This document shows, piece after piece, positions 1 to 8,295 of a stretch of 64,000 bases of DNA. This DNA comes from an uncultured bacterium (GTDB lineage: Bacteria; Bacillota_I; Bacilli_A; RFN20; CAG-826). The stretch covers positions 209,064 through 273,063 of the forward strand of contig CASDWE010000002.1 in NCBI GenBank assembly GCA_949284685.1. Reading direction: 5' to 3'. The number at the start of each line of letters is the position of its first letter. Position 1 is the stretch's first letter. A program made the position numbers and the translations under genes. The notes under the pieces were generated by a model. That model saw nothing but the letters and a program-made list of their open reading frames with translations. It ran no database searches and was not told the DNA's origin.

Positions 1-173
1 ATAATACGAAATACCAAATCTTGTAGTCCCATTGATTCAACACGTTTTATAAGATTATCTTGAACTTTCTTTTCGTGAGTAGAATAAGTATTAACAACAT
101 ACCATTCTTTTTCACCTAAACCACTTTTGTGTTCTGGATTAGTATCTAATAATACACCTTGATTTTGGCTCAT
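1..173 (-). CDS. nusG: Transcription termination/antitermination protein NusG, N-terminal part
   Basis: Partial gene: the ATG is at 173 and the frame runs off the window start. The visible 57 residues begin MSQNQGVLL, then give GEKEWYVVNTYSTHEKKVQD, the first strand and helix of the NGN domain that binds the RNA polymerase clamp. The roughly 20-residue stretch before the conserved W-Y-V-V/L-x-T-Y core is slightly longer than in many Bacilli. It lies 21 bp downstream of secE, in the usual rpmG-secE-nusG order, and is probably co-transcribed from the promoter at 594-622. Identification rests on the motif and the synteny. Confidence 0.95.
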   Translation of the reverse strand, partial: MSQNQGVLLDTNPEHKSGLGEKEWYVVNTYSTHEKKVQDNLIKRVESMGLQDLVFRI

Positions 174-194
174 AACTTTCTCCTACTCCTACAA

Positions 195-395
195 TTATTT
201 ATTTAATGTTGAGAAGGCATCTCTTAATAATTCTAATAATGTATTACCTGCCCAATCCTCTAACCATAAAATTAATCCAGCAAAAATAGCAATAACTAAA
301 ACTGTAATAACACTTGCTATCATAATATCTCTTTTTGGCCATCTTACACGGCGACCTTCTTTAACAACTTCGCCAGTAAATTTTTTTAAACCCAT
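195..395 (-). CDS. secE: Preprotein translocase subunit SecE
   Basis: A 66-residue single-span membrane protein. The amphipathic helix carries the family signature, EVVKEGRRVRWPKRDIM at about residues 9-25, in which W-P-x-R/K is near-invariant. A transmembrane helix follows at about residues 26-46 (ASVITVLVIAIFAGLILWL). SecE clamps the two halves of SecY in the protein export channel. The length is normal for the short Gram-positive form. It sits between rpmG and nusG, and GGAGAAAC upstream of the ATG is a plausible ribosome binding site. Confidence 0.95.
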   Translation of the reverse strand: MGLKKFTGEVVKEGRRVRWPKRDIMIASVITVLVIAIFAGLILWLEDWAGNTLLELLRDAFSTLNK

Positions 396-410
396 AATAT
401 TGTTTCTCCT

Positions 411-560
411 TTATTTGGACTGCTTGTGAATAGTGTACTTATTACAACGGGGACAAAATTTATTAATTTCTAAACGTTGTTTTTGCTCGCCTTTTTTAAC
501 TGTTGTTACGTAGTTTCTTGACAAGCATTCGCTGCAAATTAAAATCACTTTTTCTCTCAT
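411..560 (-). CDS. rpmG: 50S ribosomal protein L33
   Basis: A 49-residue gene starting [18 protein letters not shown] and ending [10 protein letters not shown]. It has the zinc-ribbon cysteine pairs of the zinc-binding L33 type: CSEC near residues 9-12 and CPRC near residues 36-39. L33 is part of the large ribosomal subunit near the E site. It is first in the rpmG-secE-nusG operon. GAGG, 7 nt before the ATG, serves as Shine-Dalgarno, and the promoter at 594-622 lies just upstream. Confidence 0.95.
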   Translation of the reverse strand: MREKVILICSECLSRNYVTTVKKGEQKQRLEINKFCPRCNKYTIHKQSK

Positions 561-593
561 CTAAAGCCTCACTATTTTAATTTAAGCAAAAAT

Positions 594-622
594 ATTATAT
601 TTTTCAATATCTATCTTGTCAA
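594..622 (-). promoter_or_regulatory. Sigma-A promoter of rpmG-secE-nusG
   Basis: Read on the minus strand, TTGACA (617-622) and TATAAT (594-599) are both perfect consensus boxes separated by 17 nt. The start of transcription would fall about 30 nt before the rpmG ATG, leaving room for a normal leader with a Shine-Dalgarno. This is the strongest-looking promoter in the window, as expected for a ribosomal protein/Sec operon. Confidence 0.9.
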
Positions 623-680
623 CATATTTAAATAAAAAATCACACGTAAAGCAAAAGCACTTGATACATCAGTGAATTTT

Positions 681-1682
681 CTACTTGATAGCATTGATTT
701 CCTTTTCCAACCGCGCCACTGCGCTCATGATTTCCTCAAAACTCGGTTTTTCACCGAATAGCATATTTTGCATGTGTTCGTAATCCGAACGGAGCTTTAC
801 GACATTATATTCGGGCGGCAGTAATTTCATCGTACCGCGTTTTGCAAGGTCGTACCTTGCCCACGGACAATGGTAAAATTTGTCTTTGAACCGCACAACA
901 TGTTCTAACAGGTCGTTATCCTGCAAGGCGTTATCTTTTACAGGACTTTGCATCATTTTATATAGATCGTAATAATGCCGCGAATATCTTAACGGAAATG
1001 GCCGGTCTTTGGGGCGAAACGCCTCTCTATGTAAAATCGTGACCTTTTCCCAAAACGTACGTTCCGGCAAAACGGTCAAAACTTCCGTTGATGGTTGCTC
1101 AAAAAGTCGTGCATATTGTTCAGCGGCGTATGGCGTGATCATCGTATATTTGACGGGCGTCCAAGCGGCAAGCGCGCCTATTTCAAGGCGGATTTCTTGA
1201 AGGATTGATGTGTCGGAAAAACTGTTCGGATATATAATCTTTACCGTCTGCGGGTCGTCGCTATCGATATAGCAATGAAGATTCTCACCAAGTTCGGCAG
1301 TCAGATCGGAAGCGATCGCCGGAAGAAACGTATCACGCAAAAATACTTCAGCGCGGGCATTTGCTTCTTTGTTGAACGTGTCCTGTTTGGTGTTGCTGCG
1401 TTGTTCCCACGGTTCGTTGATGCCGTATCCGAGAACGCGCCAATCGAGGATCAAATCGATATCTTCCGAAAATCGTTCTATAAGGCCATATGCCTTTGAT
1501 AAACTCGTACCGCCTTTGAATGCGATTTTGTCTTTCCAAGTGCAGCGGTGAAAAAGATAATCGAGCATATAGCATACCCAAAAATCTTTTTCGACAATGG
1601 CATCCGTCATGCCTGTTTTAGCAGCTGTATTATGGAAGAGCGCTTTTCTGTCGCGCTCATTGATCTTTGCGATATTTCTCAT
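681..1682 (-). CDS. AbiEii/AbiGii-type nucleotidyltransferase toxin
   Basis: A 333-residue protein of the AbiEii family (type IV toxin-antitoxin, phage abortive infection). It carries the nucleotidyltransferase signature FKGGTSLSKAYGLIERFSED at about residues 55-74, with the two catalytic-type acidic residues in SEDIDL. Characterised members are nucleotidyltransferases that disable translation, for example by modifying tRNA ends. The ATG overlaps the stop of the upstream antitoxin by 4 nt (ATGA), so the two are translationally coupled. Base composition and codon use (many GCG, CGG and GCC codons) are clearly richer in G+C than the neighbours, suggesting horizontal transfer. The target is not deducible from the sequence. 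Confidence 0.9.
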   Translation of the reverse strand: MRNIAKINERDRKALFHNTAAKTGMTDAIVEKDFWVCYMLDYLFHRCTWKDKIAFKGGTSLSKAYGLIERFSEDIDLILDWRVLGYGINEPWEQRSNTKQDTFNKEANARAEVFLRDTFLPAIASDLTAELGENLHCYIDSDDPQTVKIIYPNSFSDTSILQEIRLEIGALAAWTPVKYTMITPYAAEQYARLFEQPSTEVLTVLPERTFWEKVTILHREAFRPKDRPFPLRYSRHYYDLYKMMQSPVKDNALQDNDLLEHVVRFKDKFYHCPWARYDLAKRGTMKLLPPEYNVVKLRSDYEHMQNMLFGEKPSFEEIMSAVARLEKEINAIK

Positions 1683-2293
1683 TTTTCACCTCTGCAAATT
1701 TGTTTGATGTATTCGTAGATCCATGAAGTAGCGATTTTTGCTTCGCCCAACATCGTCGTTTTTTCCTCGGTAGAGAATAATTTCCGTAACTTTTCGATCA
1801 CGGTTTTATCGACTTTATTTTTTCCCAATGCTTTTAATGCCTGAATGGTTAGCGCAGTCTTGTAAGAGAATTTCGATATGTCCTTATTCGTCGTCCTTTT
1901 GAAACGGATGACGGTATTATCATAAGAATATTCTTTATAAGGCCCGTCGCTGACATATAGCCAAACGGCAGGAACTTGTGTCGATAAAGCAAGCAAGTTC
2001 AAAGCCGTATCGCCGCATGGAACGATTGTCCACCCGAAATTACGGGCAATCGCATGGGCTACATTGTCTGGAACGGGAGCAATGTACTCTTTCAAGAAAT
2101 CACTATATTCCGGCTTATAATAAACACCTCGGAGAACTCGCTTGATAATCCCGTCGGCTTCAAGCCGCGTTAATCCGACGCTTACCGTCTTTTTGTCGGT
2201 GATGTCCGTAAAATCGGCGGCAACGAAAACAGATCCGTTTTTGGAAGCGGAGATTCGACTTTTGATTTCGTTAAGATAATTCGGTCTGATTAT
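1679..2293 (-). CDS. AbiEi-like antitoxin (winged-helix, DUF6088-like), apparent ATA start
   Basis: The reading frame is open from at least 2293 to the stop at 1679, giving about 204 residues. The N-terminal part, around GSVFVAADFTDITDKKTVSV and LTRLEADGIIKRVLRGVYY, reads as the winged helix-turn-helix of AbiEi-type antitoxins. The rest has the usual antitoxin layout, including an A-x-N-x-G-W-T-I-V-P-C-G-D-T-A-L-N stretch. A GAGG lies 7 nt before codon ATA at 2293, exactly where a start belongs, and no ATG or GTG exists in frame before the helix-turn-helix. The first conventional alternative is TTG at 2095, which would delete the whole DNA-binding domain. The start is therefore probably a mutated or non-canonical ATA. 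It pairs with the toxin at 681-1682 and would repress the operon. Confidence 0.8.
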   Translation of the reverse strand: MIRPNYLNEIKSRISASKNGSVFVAADFTDITDKKTVSVGLTRLEADGIIKRVLRGVYYKPEYSDFLKEYIAPVPDNVAHAIARNFGWTIVPCGDTALNLLALSTQVPAVWLYVSDGPYKEYSYDNTVIRFKRTTNKDISKFSYKTALTIQALKALGKNKVDKTVIEKLRKLFSTEEKTTMLGEAKIATSWIYEYIKQICRGEK

Positions 2294-2360
2294 AGAAATA
2301 CCTCGTTGATAATACTATATTCTTTTTTCAACGAAAATGCAAGAGTTTATGCGCTCATAA

Positions 2361-2576
2361 TGCAAATTACAGAAAATAATTTTTAACGATTTTGTCATCG
2401 AAAAACCACTTTGGCACCATGACGTGTGTTTGGCGTATGAATCAGGTTGGTGTTCTCAATCGAAAAGAGTACATTTTAAATCGTTAAAAGACGCTATTGA
2501 TAAAATTAAAATTGAAGGTCTAACTTTTGAGGAAATATACAATTCTCAAGAATCAGAATTAATTGATGTTAGTTAG
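2361..2576 (+). pseudogene. Open-frame remnant, C-terminal fragment of an unidentified protein
   Basis: A 71-codon open stretch without ATG or GTG begins just after a TAA and ends at TAG (2574-2576). The reading VIEKPLWHHDVCLAYESGW, then SLKDAIDKIKIEGLTFEEIY, looks like real protein, and the first half is more G+C-rich than its surroundings, like the AbiE genes next door. I do not recognise the family. It may be the tail of a gene cut when the AbiE module inserted or decayed. Chance openness in a short frame is the alternative. Confidence 0.3.
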
Positions 2577-2843
2577 AAAATGATTTCACATGAACAACAC
2601 ATCCGCATATAAATTCTTAATGTGATAAATTGTTTATTATATAAACATTTAAATATTTTAAGTATTCATGCTTTAAATGATTGCAATATTATTCAGTATT
2701 GACATTTGGGGTTTGTTAGATATTTTTTCCTTATACTTTAATAAAAGACTTCCAAATACTAAATTTAAGCAAATTAACTTATTAAAACTTTAATAAGCAT
2801 CTCATTTACAACCAATAGCTATTATGATATCTTTTATACGTTT
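2577..2843. other. Intergenic stretch upstream of mntP
   Basis: A+T-rich sequence with no open frame I can support. A TTGACA at about 2699-2704 is followed by T-rich sequence without a convincing -10 box. I looked for the manganese-sensing yybP-ykoY riboswitch that often precedes mntP and saw none of its conserved loops. Confidence 0.5.
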
Positions 2844-3419
2844 ATGTGGATTGAGATTATTTTAATTGGAATTGGCCTAGCCATGGATGCCTTTGCAGTT
2901 GCAATATGTAATGGTATACGTATCAAAAATATCAAAATATGGCAATCTTTATTTATTGCCTTAACCTTTGGATTATTTCAAGGAATAATGCCAACAATTG
3001 GTTATTTTTTAGGCACTACATTTATGGACTATATAAAAGACTACGACCATTGGGTAGCGTTTTCCTTATTAGTTGGAATTGGTTTATGGATGTTATTTGA
3101 AGGCATTAAAGATATCATTAAAAAAGAAGAAGAAAAAGAAATAACGTTTAAATGGTATGCAGTATTATTTCAAGGATTTGCAACTAGCATAGACGCTTTA
3201 GCGGTAGGTATTACATTAACGACATTTGATTTATTTATTGCATATGATGCTTTAATAATTTTTACTATCACATTTGCTATTGCATTAGTGGGTGTTTTAT
3301 TAGGCCATCAAATAAATAAATTATTAAAGGGCCACTATAGCATTGCTAATATTATAGGTGGTCTAATTTTAATTGGATTAGGTATATATATTGTTTGCGA
3401 ACATACATTAGGTTTTTAA
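2844..3419 (+). CDS. mntP: Manganese efflux pump MntP
   Basis: A 191-residue, six-helix membrane protein of the MntP (former DUF204) family, which exports excess Mn2+. The two internally repeated signatures with the essential acidic residue are visible: GLAMDAFAVAICNGI near residues 12-26 and ATSIDALAVGITL near residues 114-126. The length matches the family. It stands alone and is followed by a strong terminator. No good Shine-Dalgarno precedes the ATG, and no Mn riboswitch was found, so its regulation is not evident from this sequence. Confidence 0.93.
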   Translation: MWIEIILIGIGLAMDAFAVAICNGIRIKNIKIWQSLFIALTFGLFQGIMPTIGYFLGTTFMDYIKDYDHWVAFSLLVGIGLWMLFEGIKDIIKKEEEKEITFKWYAVLFQGFATSIDALAVGITLTTFDLFIAYDALIIFTITFAIALVGVLLGHQINKLLKGHYSIANIIGGLILIGLGIYIVCEHTLGF

Positions 3420-3475
3420 AAAAATATCTGCTTTTTGCAAATATTTATGTAAAAATATGACATTTTTCAAAATAT

Positions 3476-3514
3476 AAAAAGCGAAGAAAAATACAATAAT
3501 TTCTTCGCTTTTTT
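3476..3514. terminator. Bidirectional intrinsic terminator
   Basis: The inverted repeat AAAAAGCGAAGAAA / TTTCTTCGCTTTTTT encloses a 10-nt loop. T runs on both strands allow it to end mntP (plus) and the 3537-3947 gene (minus). Confidence 0.85.
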
Positions 3515-3536
3515 AAAATAAAATTAAATAGTTTTA

Positions 3537-3947
3537 TTAATAAACAGGTAATTCTTTTTCTCTAACTGTCGTGATTAATTTATAAACGATTCCGTTACCA
3601 CAATCAACAGAAGTTACATAATCATTATCTTTTAAAGAAACGCGATGCAAATGAGGAATGTTTCCTTTTGCGGGTTCTCTAACAAATACACAGACATAAT
3701 CATGTCCGACATAAGTAATTCTTATTCTTTGTGTAATTGCATTTTCAACAGAATGATTAAATGCATCAAAACCGATATATCCTTCTCCTTTGATGTCTTT
3801 AACTTTCCATTTGCGTTTACCAATAATTTCATCTTTACCATTGATTGAACACACTAATGTGCATTTAAAACGATCAATGATTGTGTCTGGTTCCACCACG
3901 ACATGACGTAGATTGAATAATTCTTGTTCGGTATATGGTTCTAACAT
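3537..3947 (-). CDS. Conserved-looking hypothetical protein, 136 residues
   Basis: I do not recognise this family. The protein is soluble-looking, mixed in charge and probably mostly beta: alternating hydrophobic stretches such as IRITYVGHDYVCVFV and RVSLKDNDYVTSVDCG. It has no signal peptide and no membrane segment. It starts with GGAAGG 11 nt upstream and lies 20 bp after the EF-G-like gene, so the two are probably co-transcribed and share the terminator at 3476-3514. Pairing with a translational GTPase hints at a ribosome- or stress-related role, but that is only inference from position. Confidence 0.75.
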   Translation of the reverse strand: MLEPYTEQELFNLRHVVVEPDTIIDRFKCTLVCSINGKDEIIGKRKWKVKDIKGEGYIGFDAFNHSVENAITQRIRITYVGHDYVCVFVREPAKGNIPHLHRVSLKDNDYVTSVDCGNGIVYKLITTVREKELPVY

Positions 3948-3967
3948 AAAACTTCTACCTTCCTTTC

Positions 3968-6028
3968 TTATTTATTTAATAAAGAATTTTTCGCTAATAC
4001 TTGATCGATAAGATAATTAGGAACTTCTTGGAATGAATCAAATTCACGATTAAAGAAACCGCTGCCTTGTGTTAATACTCTTAATTTTGTTACATAATCA
4101 AGAATCTCACTTTCTGGAGCGAGTGCAACAATGTTTTGAGTATCATCACCTAGTTCTTCCATATTTAAGACTCTTGCTCTTCTTAAATTCAAATCACTTA
4201 AAATATTACCAATATATTGATTTTCAACATTTACTGTTATTTTCATTATTGGTTCTAAAATTGTTGGTTTACACTTCATATATGCTTCTTTAAACGCTAA
4301 AATAGCGGCCATCTTAAAGGCTAATTCATTTGAGTCCACACTATGATATTTTCCATCAAGAAGCGTAGCTTTAACACCAACGACTGGGAATCCTGCTAAA
4401 AGACCTTGTTGAAGTGATTCATAAAATCCCTTTTCAACAGCGGGGAAATAGCTTTTTGGAACAGACCCACCGAAAATTTCTTCTGTAAATTCGTTTTTCT
4501 CATTTGGTGAAAATCTCATCACAACTACACCATAAAAACCAGAACCACCAGATTGTTTAATATATCTTCCTTCAGCTTCAGCACTAGCTTTAATTGTTTC
4601 ACGATAAACAACTTTTGGTTCACCAAGTGCAACAGTGATGTTATAAGTATTTTTAATTCTTTCAGCAATGTAAGCAATATGAGAATCACTTAAACCACCT
4701 ATTAAAAGTTGTTTAGTTTCGTGATTACGTTTTAATTCTACGCATGGGCTTTCTTTTAAAATCTTTGATAAAGCATTATTGATTTTTTCTTCATCTTTCT
4801 TATTTTCAACTTCTAGCGATTTAAAATAAACAGCAGTTGGTAAATGTGCAGGTTCATATTTTGCAACATTATTTTTATCACAAATTGTATATCCATTTTC
4901 TAAATCGTCAATTTTAGAAATACCACATATATCACCAGCGTGGACGATATTAGTGTTTTCTTGACTATTGCCATTTACAAAAAACAAGGTATTTATTTTA
5001 TAAGATTGACCATTGTTAGGACAATAAACTTCATCACCTAATTTTAAAGTGCCAGAATTGACTTTTAATATTGAAACAACACCAGAATATGGGTTAACTG
5101 TTGTCTTAAATATATAAGCAGAAAATGGTTCACTATCTTCTGTTTTTCTTACTATTTCGTTTCCGTTTGCATCAGTGCAAGTAAATGGTTTTAAATCATT
5201 TGGTGCTGGCAAATAAGAAATCAACATATTTAATAATGTATGAATGCCAATATTTTTAAGTGCACACCCCACTAAAACAGGAGTTAAATCACCATTTAAT
5301 ACACCTTTACGTAAGCCAGTATGTATTTCATCCATCGTCAATGTTTCACCAGCAAAAAATTTATCTAACAACGCATCGTCGGTTAGAGCAACTTGCTCAG
5401 TAATCATGTTATGCAATTCTAAAACTTTTTCTTTTTTGTCATCGTGTATAACGTCATCAATACATTCTACACCATTATATTTTCTAGCTTTTAAATCAAC
5501 AACATTGATAAATCCATCAAAATTGTGTTCATGACCAATTGGTAAACAAAATGGAACACACGTTTTAGAAATTTTAGTTTGAATATCACTTAACACATCA
5601 TCAAAATTAACTTCTTCTTTATCCATTTTGTTAACAAAGATAATTGTTGGAATTCCTCTTTTCTTTAACAATTTATAATGTTTAACTGTTTCAACTTGTA
5701 CGCCTTGTGAAGCATCAATTACTAAAATTGCACCTTTAACTATTTTAGTAACCCCAATGGCTTCATAAATAAAATCGTCGTTACCTGGAATATCAATAAG
5801 ATTCATCTTATAATTTTGATACGCAAGATTAACGACGCTTAATGAACATGAAGTAAGACGATTTTTCTCTTCAACTGTAAAATCGGAAATTGTGTTTTTC
5901 TTTTCAATACTTCCTTTGTCTTTTTTATTATTCGCGACTGCATAAACTGCTTCCACCAAAGAAGTCTTGCCAGACCCTTGGTGCCCGAGCACAACGACAT
6001 CACGAATATTATTTGCTAAAAAATCCAT
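3968..6028 (-). CDS. EF-G-like translational GTPase (non-canonical EF-G paralogue)
   Basis: A 686-residue protein with the whole EF-G layout: G domain, domain II, and domains III-V with the PKSYFPAVEKGF stretch of domain IV. P-loop GHQGSGKTS is at residues 15-23 and NKMD at 133-136. The G3 motif reads DIPGNDDF (residues 79-86) instead of DTPGHVDF, so the catalytic histidine position is Asn. The switch I motif RGITI is also not conserved. This matches the EF-G-like subgroup that coexists with a true FusA rather than the housekeeping factor. A strong AAGGAGG sits 10 nt before the ATG. It follows the folate genes and precedes a small unknown protein. The exact role (back-up translocation, ribosome rescue or other) cannot be read from the sequence. 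Confidence 0.88.
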   Translation of the reverse strand: MDFLANNIRDVVVLGHQGSGKTSLVEAVYAVANNKKDKGSIEKKNTISDFTVEEKNRLTSCSLSVVNLAYQNYKMNLIDIPGNDDFIYEAIGVTKIVKGAILVIDASQGVQVETVKHYKLLKKRGIPTIIFVNKMDKEEVNFDDVLSDIQTKISKTCVPFCLPIGHEHNFDGFINVVDLKARKYNGVECIDDVIHDDKKEKVLELHNMITEQVALTDDALLDKFFAGETLTMDEIHTGLRKGVLNGDLTPVLVGCALKNIGIHTLLNMLISYLPAPNDLKPFTCTDANGNEIVRKTEDSEPFSAYIFKTTVNPYSGVVSILKVNSGTLKLGDEVYCPNNGQSYKINTLFFVNGNSQENTNIVHAGDICGISKIDDLENGYTICDKNNVAKYEPAHLPTAVYFKSLEVENKKDEEKINNALSKILKESPCVELKRNHETKQLLIGGLSDSHIAYIAERIKNTYNITVALGEPKVVYRETIKASAEAEGRYIKQSGGSGFYGVVVMRFSPNEKNEFTEEIFGGSVPKSYFPAVEKGFYESLQQGLLAGFPVVGVKATLLDGKYHSVDSNELAFKMAAILAFKEAYMKCKPTILEPIMKITVNVENQYIGNILSDLNLRRARVLNMEELGDDTQNIVALAPESEILDYVTKLRVLTQGSGFFNREFDSFQEVPNYLIDQVLAKNSLLNK

Positions 6029-6131
6029 ATAGCAAATTCCTCCTTATGTGTTTAAATTGTTTGATGTATATATTTTATCTAATTTTTAATTCAATTTAAA
6101 TCTAAATATTCAATTTAATTACTATCAATAC

Positions 6132-6920
6132 TTATTGATAATATTTTTTACTAACTTTTAAAAGTAAGTTTAAAACAATTGTATTGAATGTAACATTAAA
6201 AAACATTGTTAATACTTGGCAAAACAAAATTATTAAAAATAAATCTAAGCCAAATGCAATTGCTTTCATTAAAGATCCAAATAAAGTTATTATAAAAACA
6301 TCTAAAACAAAACAAACAAAAACTAATTGAAAAATATTAATATCGATTTGAACAGCGGATTGTTTTTGTTTTTTATAAAGAAGTTCACAAACAACAACCA
6401 TCGTAATGTATAAAAACAAAGATAACGTTGGAAACAATATTTTAATCCAAAGATCTATTGTATATACATTTTCAAAAACGATTGCCTTATCGCATATTAT
6501 TAAATATAAAGATGTCAATAATAAAAAGGCAAACATTGAACTATACGTAATAATTCTTAAGACATTTATATTTTTTATTTTTTTAACAAAATATATTAAA
6601 ATCGGTGCACAAAAACCAAGCAAGACATAAGTAAGAGTAATTGTAGGAAACCATGGATAAGCTTTTATGTCGAATATAAAATACCCAAGAACATCAGAAA
6701 GCCCTCCTATCAACATTCCATAAATTGGGCCAAGTAAATAAGATGCAAATATAATAATTGCAATACCGCCAAAAGAGATTCTAACAAATGGCACTGCACT
6801 TATATAATTAATTGCTAAAACTTTGTTTAATATGCAAGCAAGAGCAATAAACAAACCGCCTAAAGCAATTTTTTGAATAACGCTAAAATTATATCCTTTC
6901 CATAGTGAATATGTTTTCAT
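6132..6920 (-). CDS. folT: ECF transporter S-component, probably folate-specific (FolT-like)
   Basis: About 262 residues with six or more membrane helices. The region after KIALGGLFIALACILNKVLA is typical of S-components of energy-coupling-factor vitamin transporters, and FGGIAIIIFASYLLGPIYGM resembles FolT-type proteins. The start was set at 6920 (MKTYSLWKGY) rather than 6944, because AGAGG overlapping the end of folC lies 8 nt before it. It abuts folC (4-bp gap), the common FolT-FolC pairing in folate scavengers: import, then polyglutamylation for retention. The C-terminal third is longer than usual. The shared EcfA/EcfA'/EcfT module is not in this window. Confidence 0.85.
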   Translation of the reverse strand: MKTYSLWKGYNFSVIQKIALGGLFIALACILNKVLAINYISAVPFVRISFGGIAIIIFASYLLGPIYGMLIGGLSDVLGYFIFDIKAYPWFPTITLTYVLLGFCAPILIYFVKKIKNINVLRIITYSSMFAFLLLTSLYLIICDKAIVFENVYTIDLWIKILFPTLSLFLYITMVVVCELLYKKQKQSAVQIDINIFQLVFVCFVLDVFIITLFGSLMKAIAFGLDLFLIILFCQVLTMFFNVTFNTIVLNLLLKVSKKYYQ

Positions 6921-6924
6921 CTTA

Positions 6925-8157
6925 TTAACCTCTTGTCTTGTCAATCATATAAAATGCAAAAGCTAAACTGCCACATATTAATATTAAATCGTTAGGAAAA
7001 TCGTTTTTTAATTTCTCGTATAACACTAATGGATTTTCTTGGTAAGAATAATCTTGTAAATATAAAAGATAATCTTCTTCTTTTCTAGCCCGAATATGAG
7101 GGAAAGTAGTTAAATAAATATCATTAGAAATAAAATTTAAACTAGACAGCATATTTTGAATATTTTTATCTAAAAAGGCTGCAAAAATTACATGGATTTT
7201 CAAATTTTCTTTATTTAAAGCGTTAATTGATTCGCATAAAGAAATGATAGCTTCTGGATTATGTGCGCCATCAACAATGCTCAAAGGTGATTTATTAATT
7301 ATCGTCATCCTTCCAAGCAATTGTGATTTATTTAAACCTTCTTTAATGCTTTCTTCATCAACAGGTAAAATTTTATTTAATATTTCAATTGCTTTAAGAG
7401 CAATCATAGCGTCTTCAATTGAATATTTTGCAAATGATTTAATTAATAAGTCATGATATTTGATAGTATCAAACATATAACCATCGTCAGTTAATCTTTC
7501 ATTAAAATAATTGTCTACTTGGTAGACAATTGATTTATTTTGCAATGCAACTTGATAAATAACTTGAGTAGCTTCCTCGTTTAATTTGCCAATTACTACA
7601 TCAACTTCACTTTTAATAATTCCAGATTTAGCTTTGGCAATTTCTGTTATTGATGAACCTAAAAACATTGTATGTTCAAGAGAAACGGAAGTAATTATAG
7701 ATAATTTAGGAATGAATATGTTAGTAGCGTCATCTTCCCCACCCATTCCACATTCAACAATAGCGATATCAACATTATTATCTTTAAAATAATTTAAAGC
7801 GATAAATGTTTCTAATTCAAATTCAGATAAATCAAATTTTTTAATATATTTATCATATTTAGAAATTATCTTATCGATATAATCAAATTTAATTGCTTCA
7901 TTATTTAATAAAATCATTTCTAGCATGCTTTTATAATATGGTGAATGAAAATATCCAACATTATATCCTTTTGCTAGATATATGTTTTTTAAATAATTTC
8001 CAACGCTGCCCTTTCCATTCGTACCACTTATATGAACAGATGGAATGTTATATTCAAATTTAACTTTTTCCAAAAAATTATCAAAATTAAATCTTTGATA
8101 ATCACCTTTTCTTAATGTTGTTAAATAATTATTTAAATCATTTAAATTAGTTATCAT
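6925..8157 (-). CDS. folC: Folylpolyglutamate synthase (dihydrofolate synthase family)
   Basis: A 410-residue Mur-ligase-fold enzyme that adds glutamates to folates, using ATP. Visible motifs are the P-loop ISGTNGKGSVGNYL near residue 45, the family stretch ECGMGGEDDATNIF, the SVSLEHTMFLGSSI region and the C-terminal VDGAHNPEAI. It is first of a pair with the folate S-component, so it would trap imported folate. No Shine-Dalgarno is seen. TAAATT (about 8165-8170 on the minus strand) ends 7 nt before the ATG with TTTACA 16 nt further up, so the mRNA may be leaderless. Confidence 0.93.
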   Translation of the reverse strand: MITNLNDLNNYLTTLRKGDYQRFNFDNFLEKVKFEYNIPSVHISGTNGKGSVGNYLKNIYLAKGYNVGYFHSPYYKSMLEMILLNNEAIKFDYIDKIISKYDKYIKKFDLSEFELETFIALNYFKDNNVDIAIVECGMGGEDDATNIFIPKLSIITSVSLEHTMFLGSSITEIAKAKSGIIKSEVDVVIGKLNEEATQVIYQVALQNKSIVYQVDNYFNERLTDDGYMFDTIKYHDLLIKSFAKYSIEDAMIALKAIEILNKILPVDEESIKEGLNKSQLLGRMTIINKSPLSIVDGAHNPEAIISLCESINALNKENLKIHVIFAAFLDKNIQNMLSSLNFISNDIYLTTFPHIRARKEEDYLLYLQDYSYQENPLVLYEKLKNDFPNDLILICGSLAFAFYMIDKTRG

Positions 8158-8295
8158 AGATAATAATTTATCATTTTAAAAATTTATGTAAAGCAATTAA
8201 TAAAAGATAAATATAACAAATCATAATATTTATTTTGATATTTGATATTTATTTTTCTAAATACTTTTTATATATTTTTATAGGATAATATATTT

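Noticed and set aside
1009-1551. Plus-strand open frames of 60-74 codons opposite the AbiEii gene
   Set aside because: They lie entirely antisense to a well-supported coding sequence, have no ribosome binding sites, and follow from its higher G+C content.
2600-2843. Manganese riboswitch (yybP-ykoY) upstream of mntP
   Set aside because: The conserved internal-loop sequences and paired arms of that riboswitch are not visible; the region is simple A+T-rich sequence.
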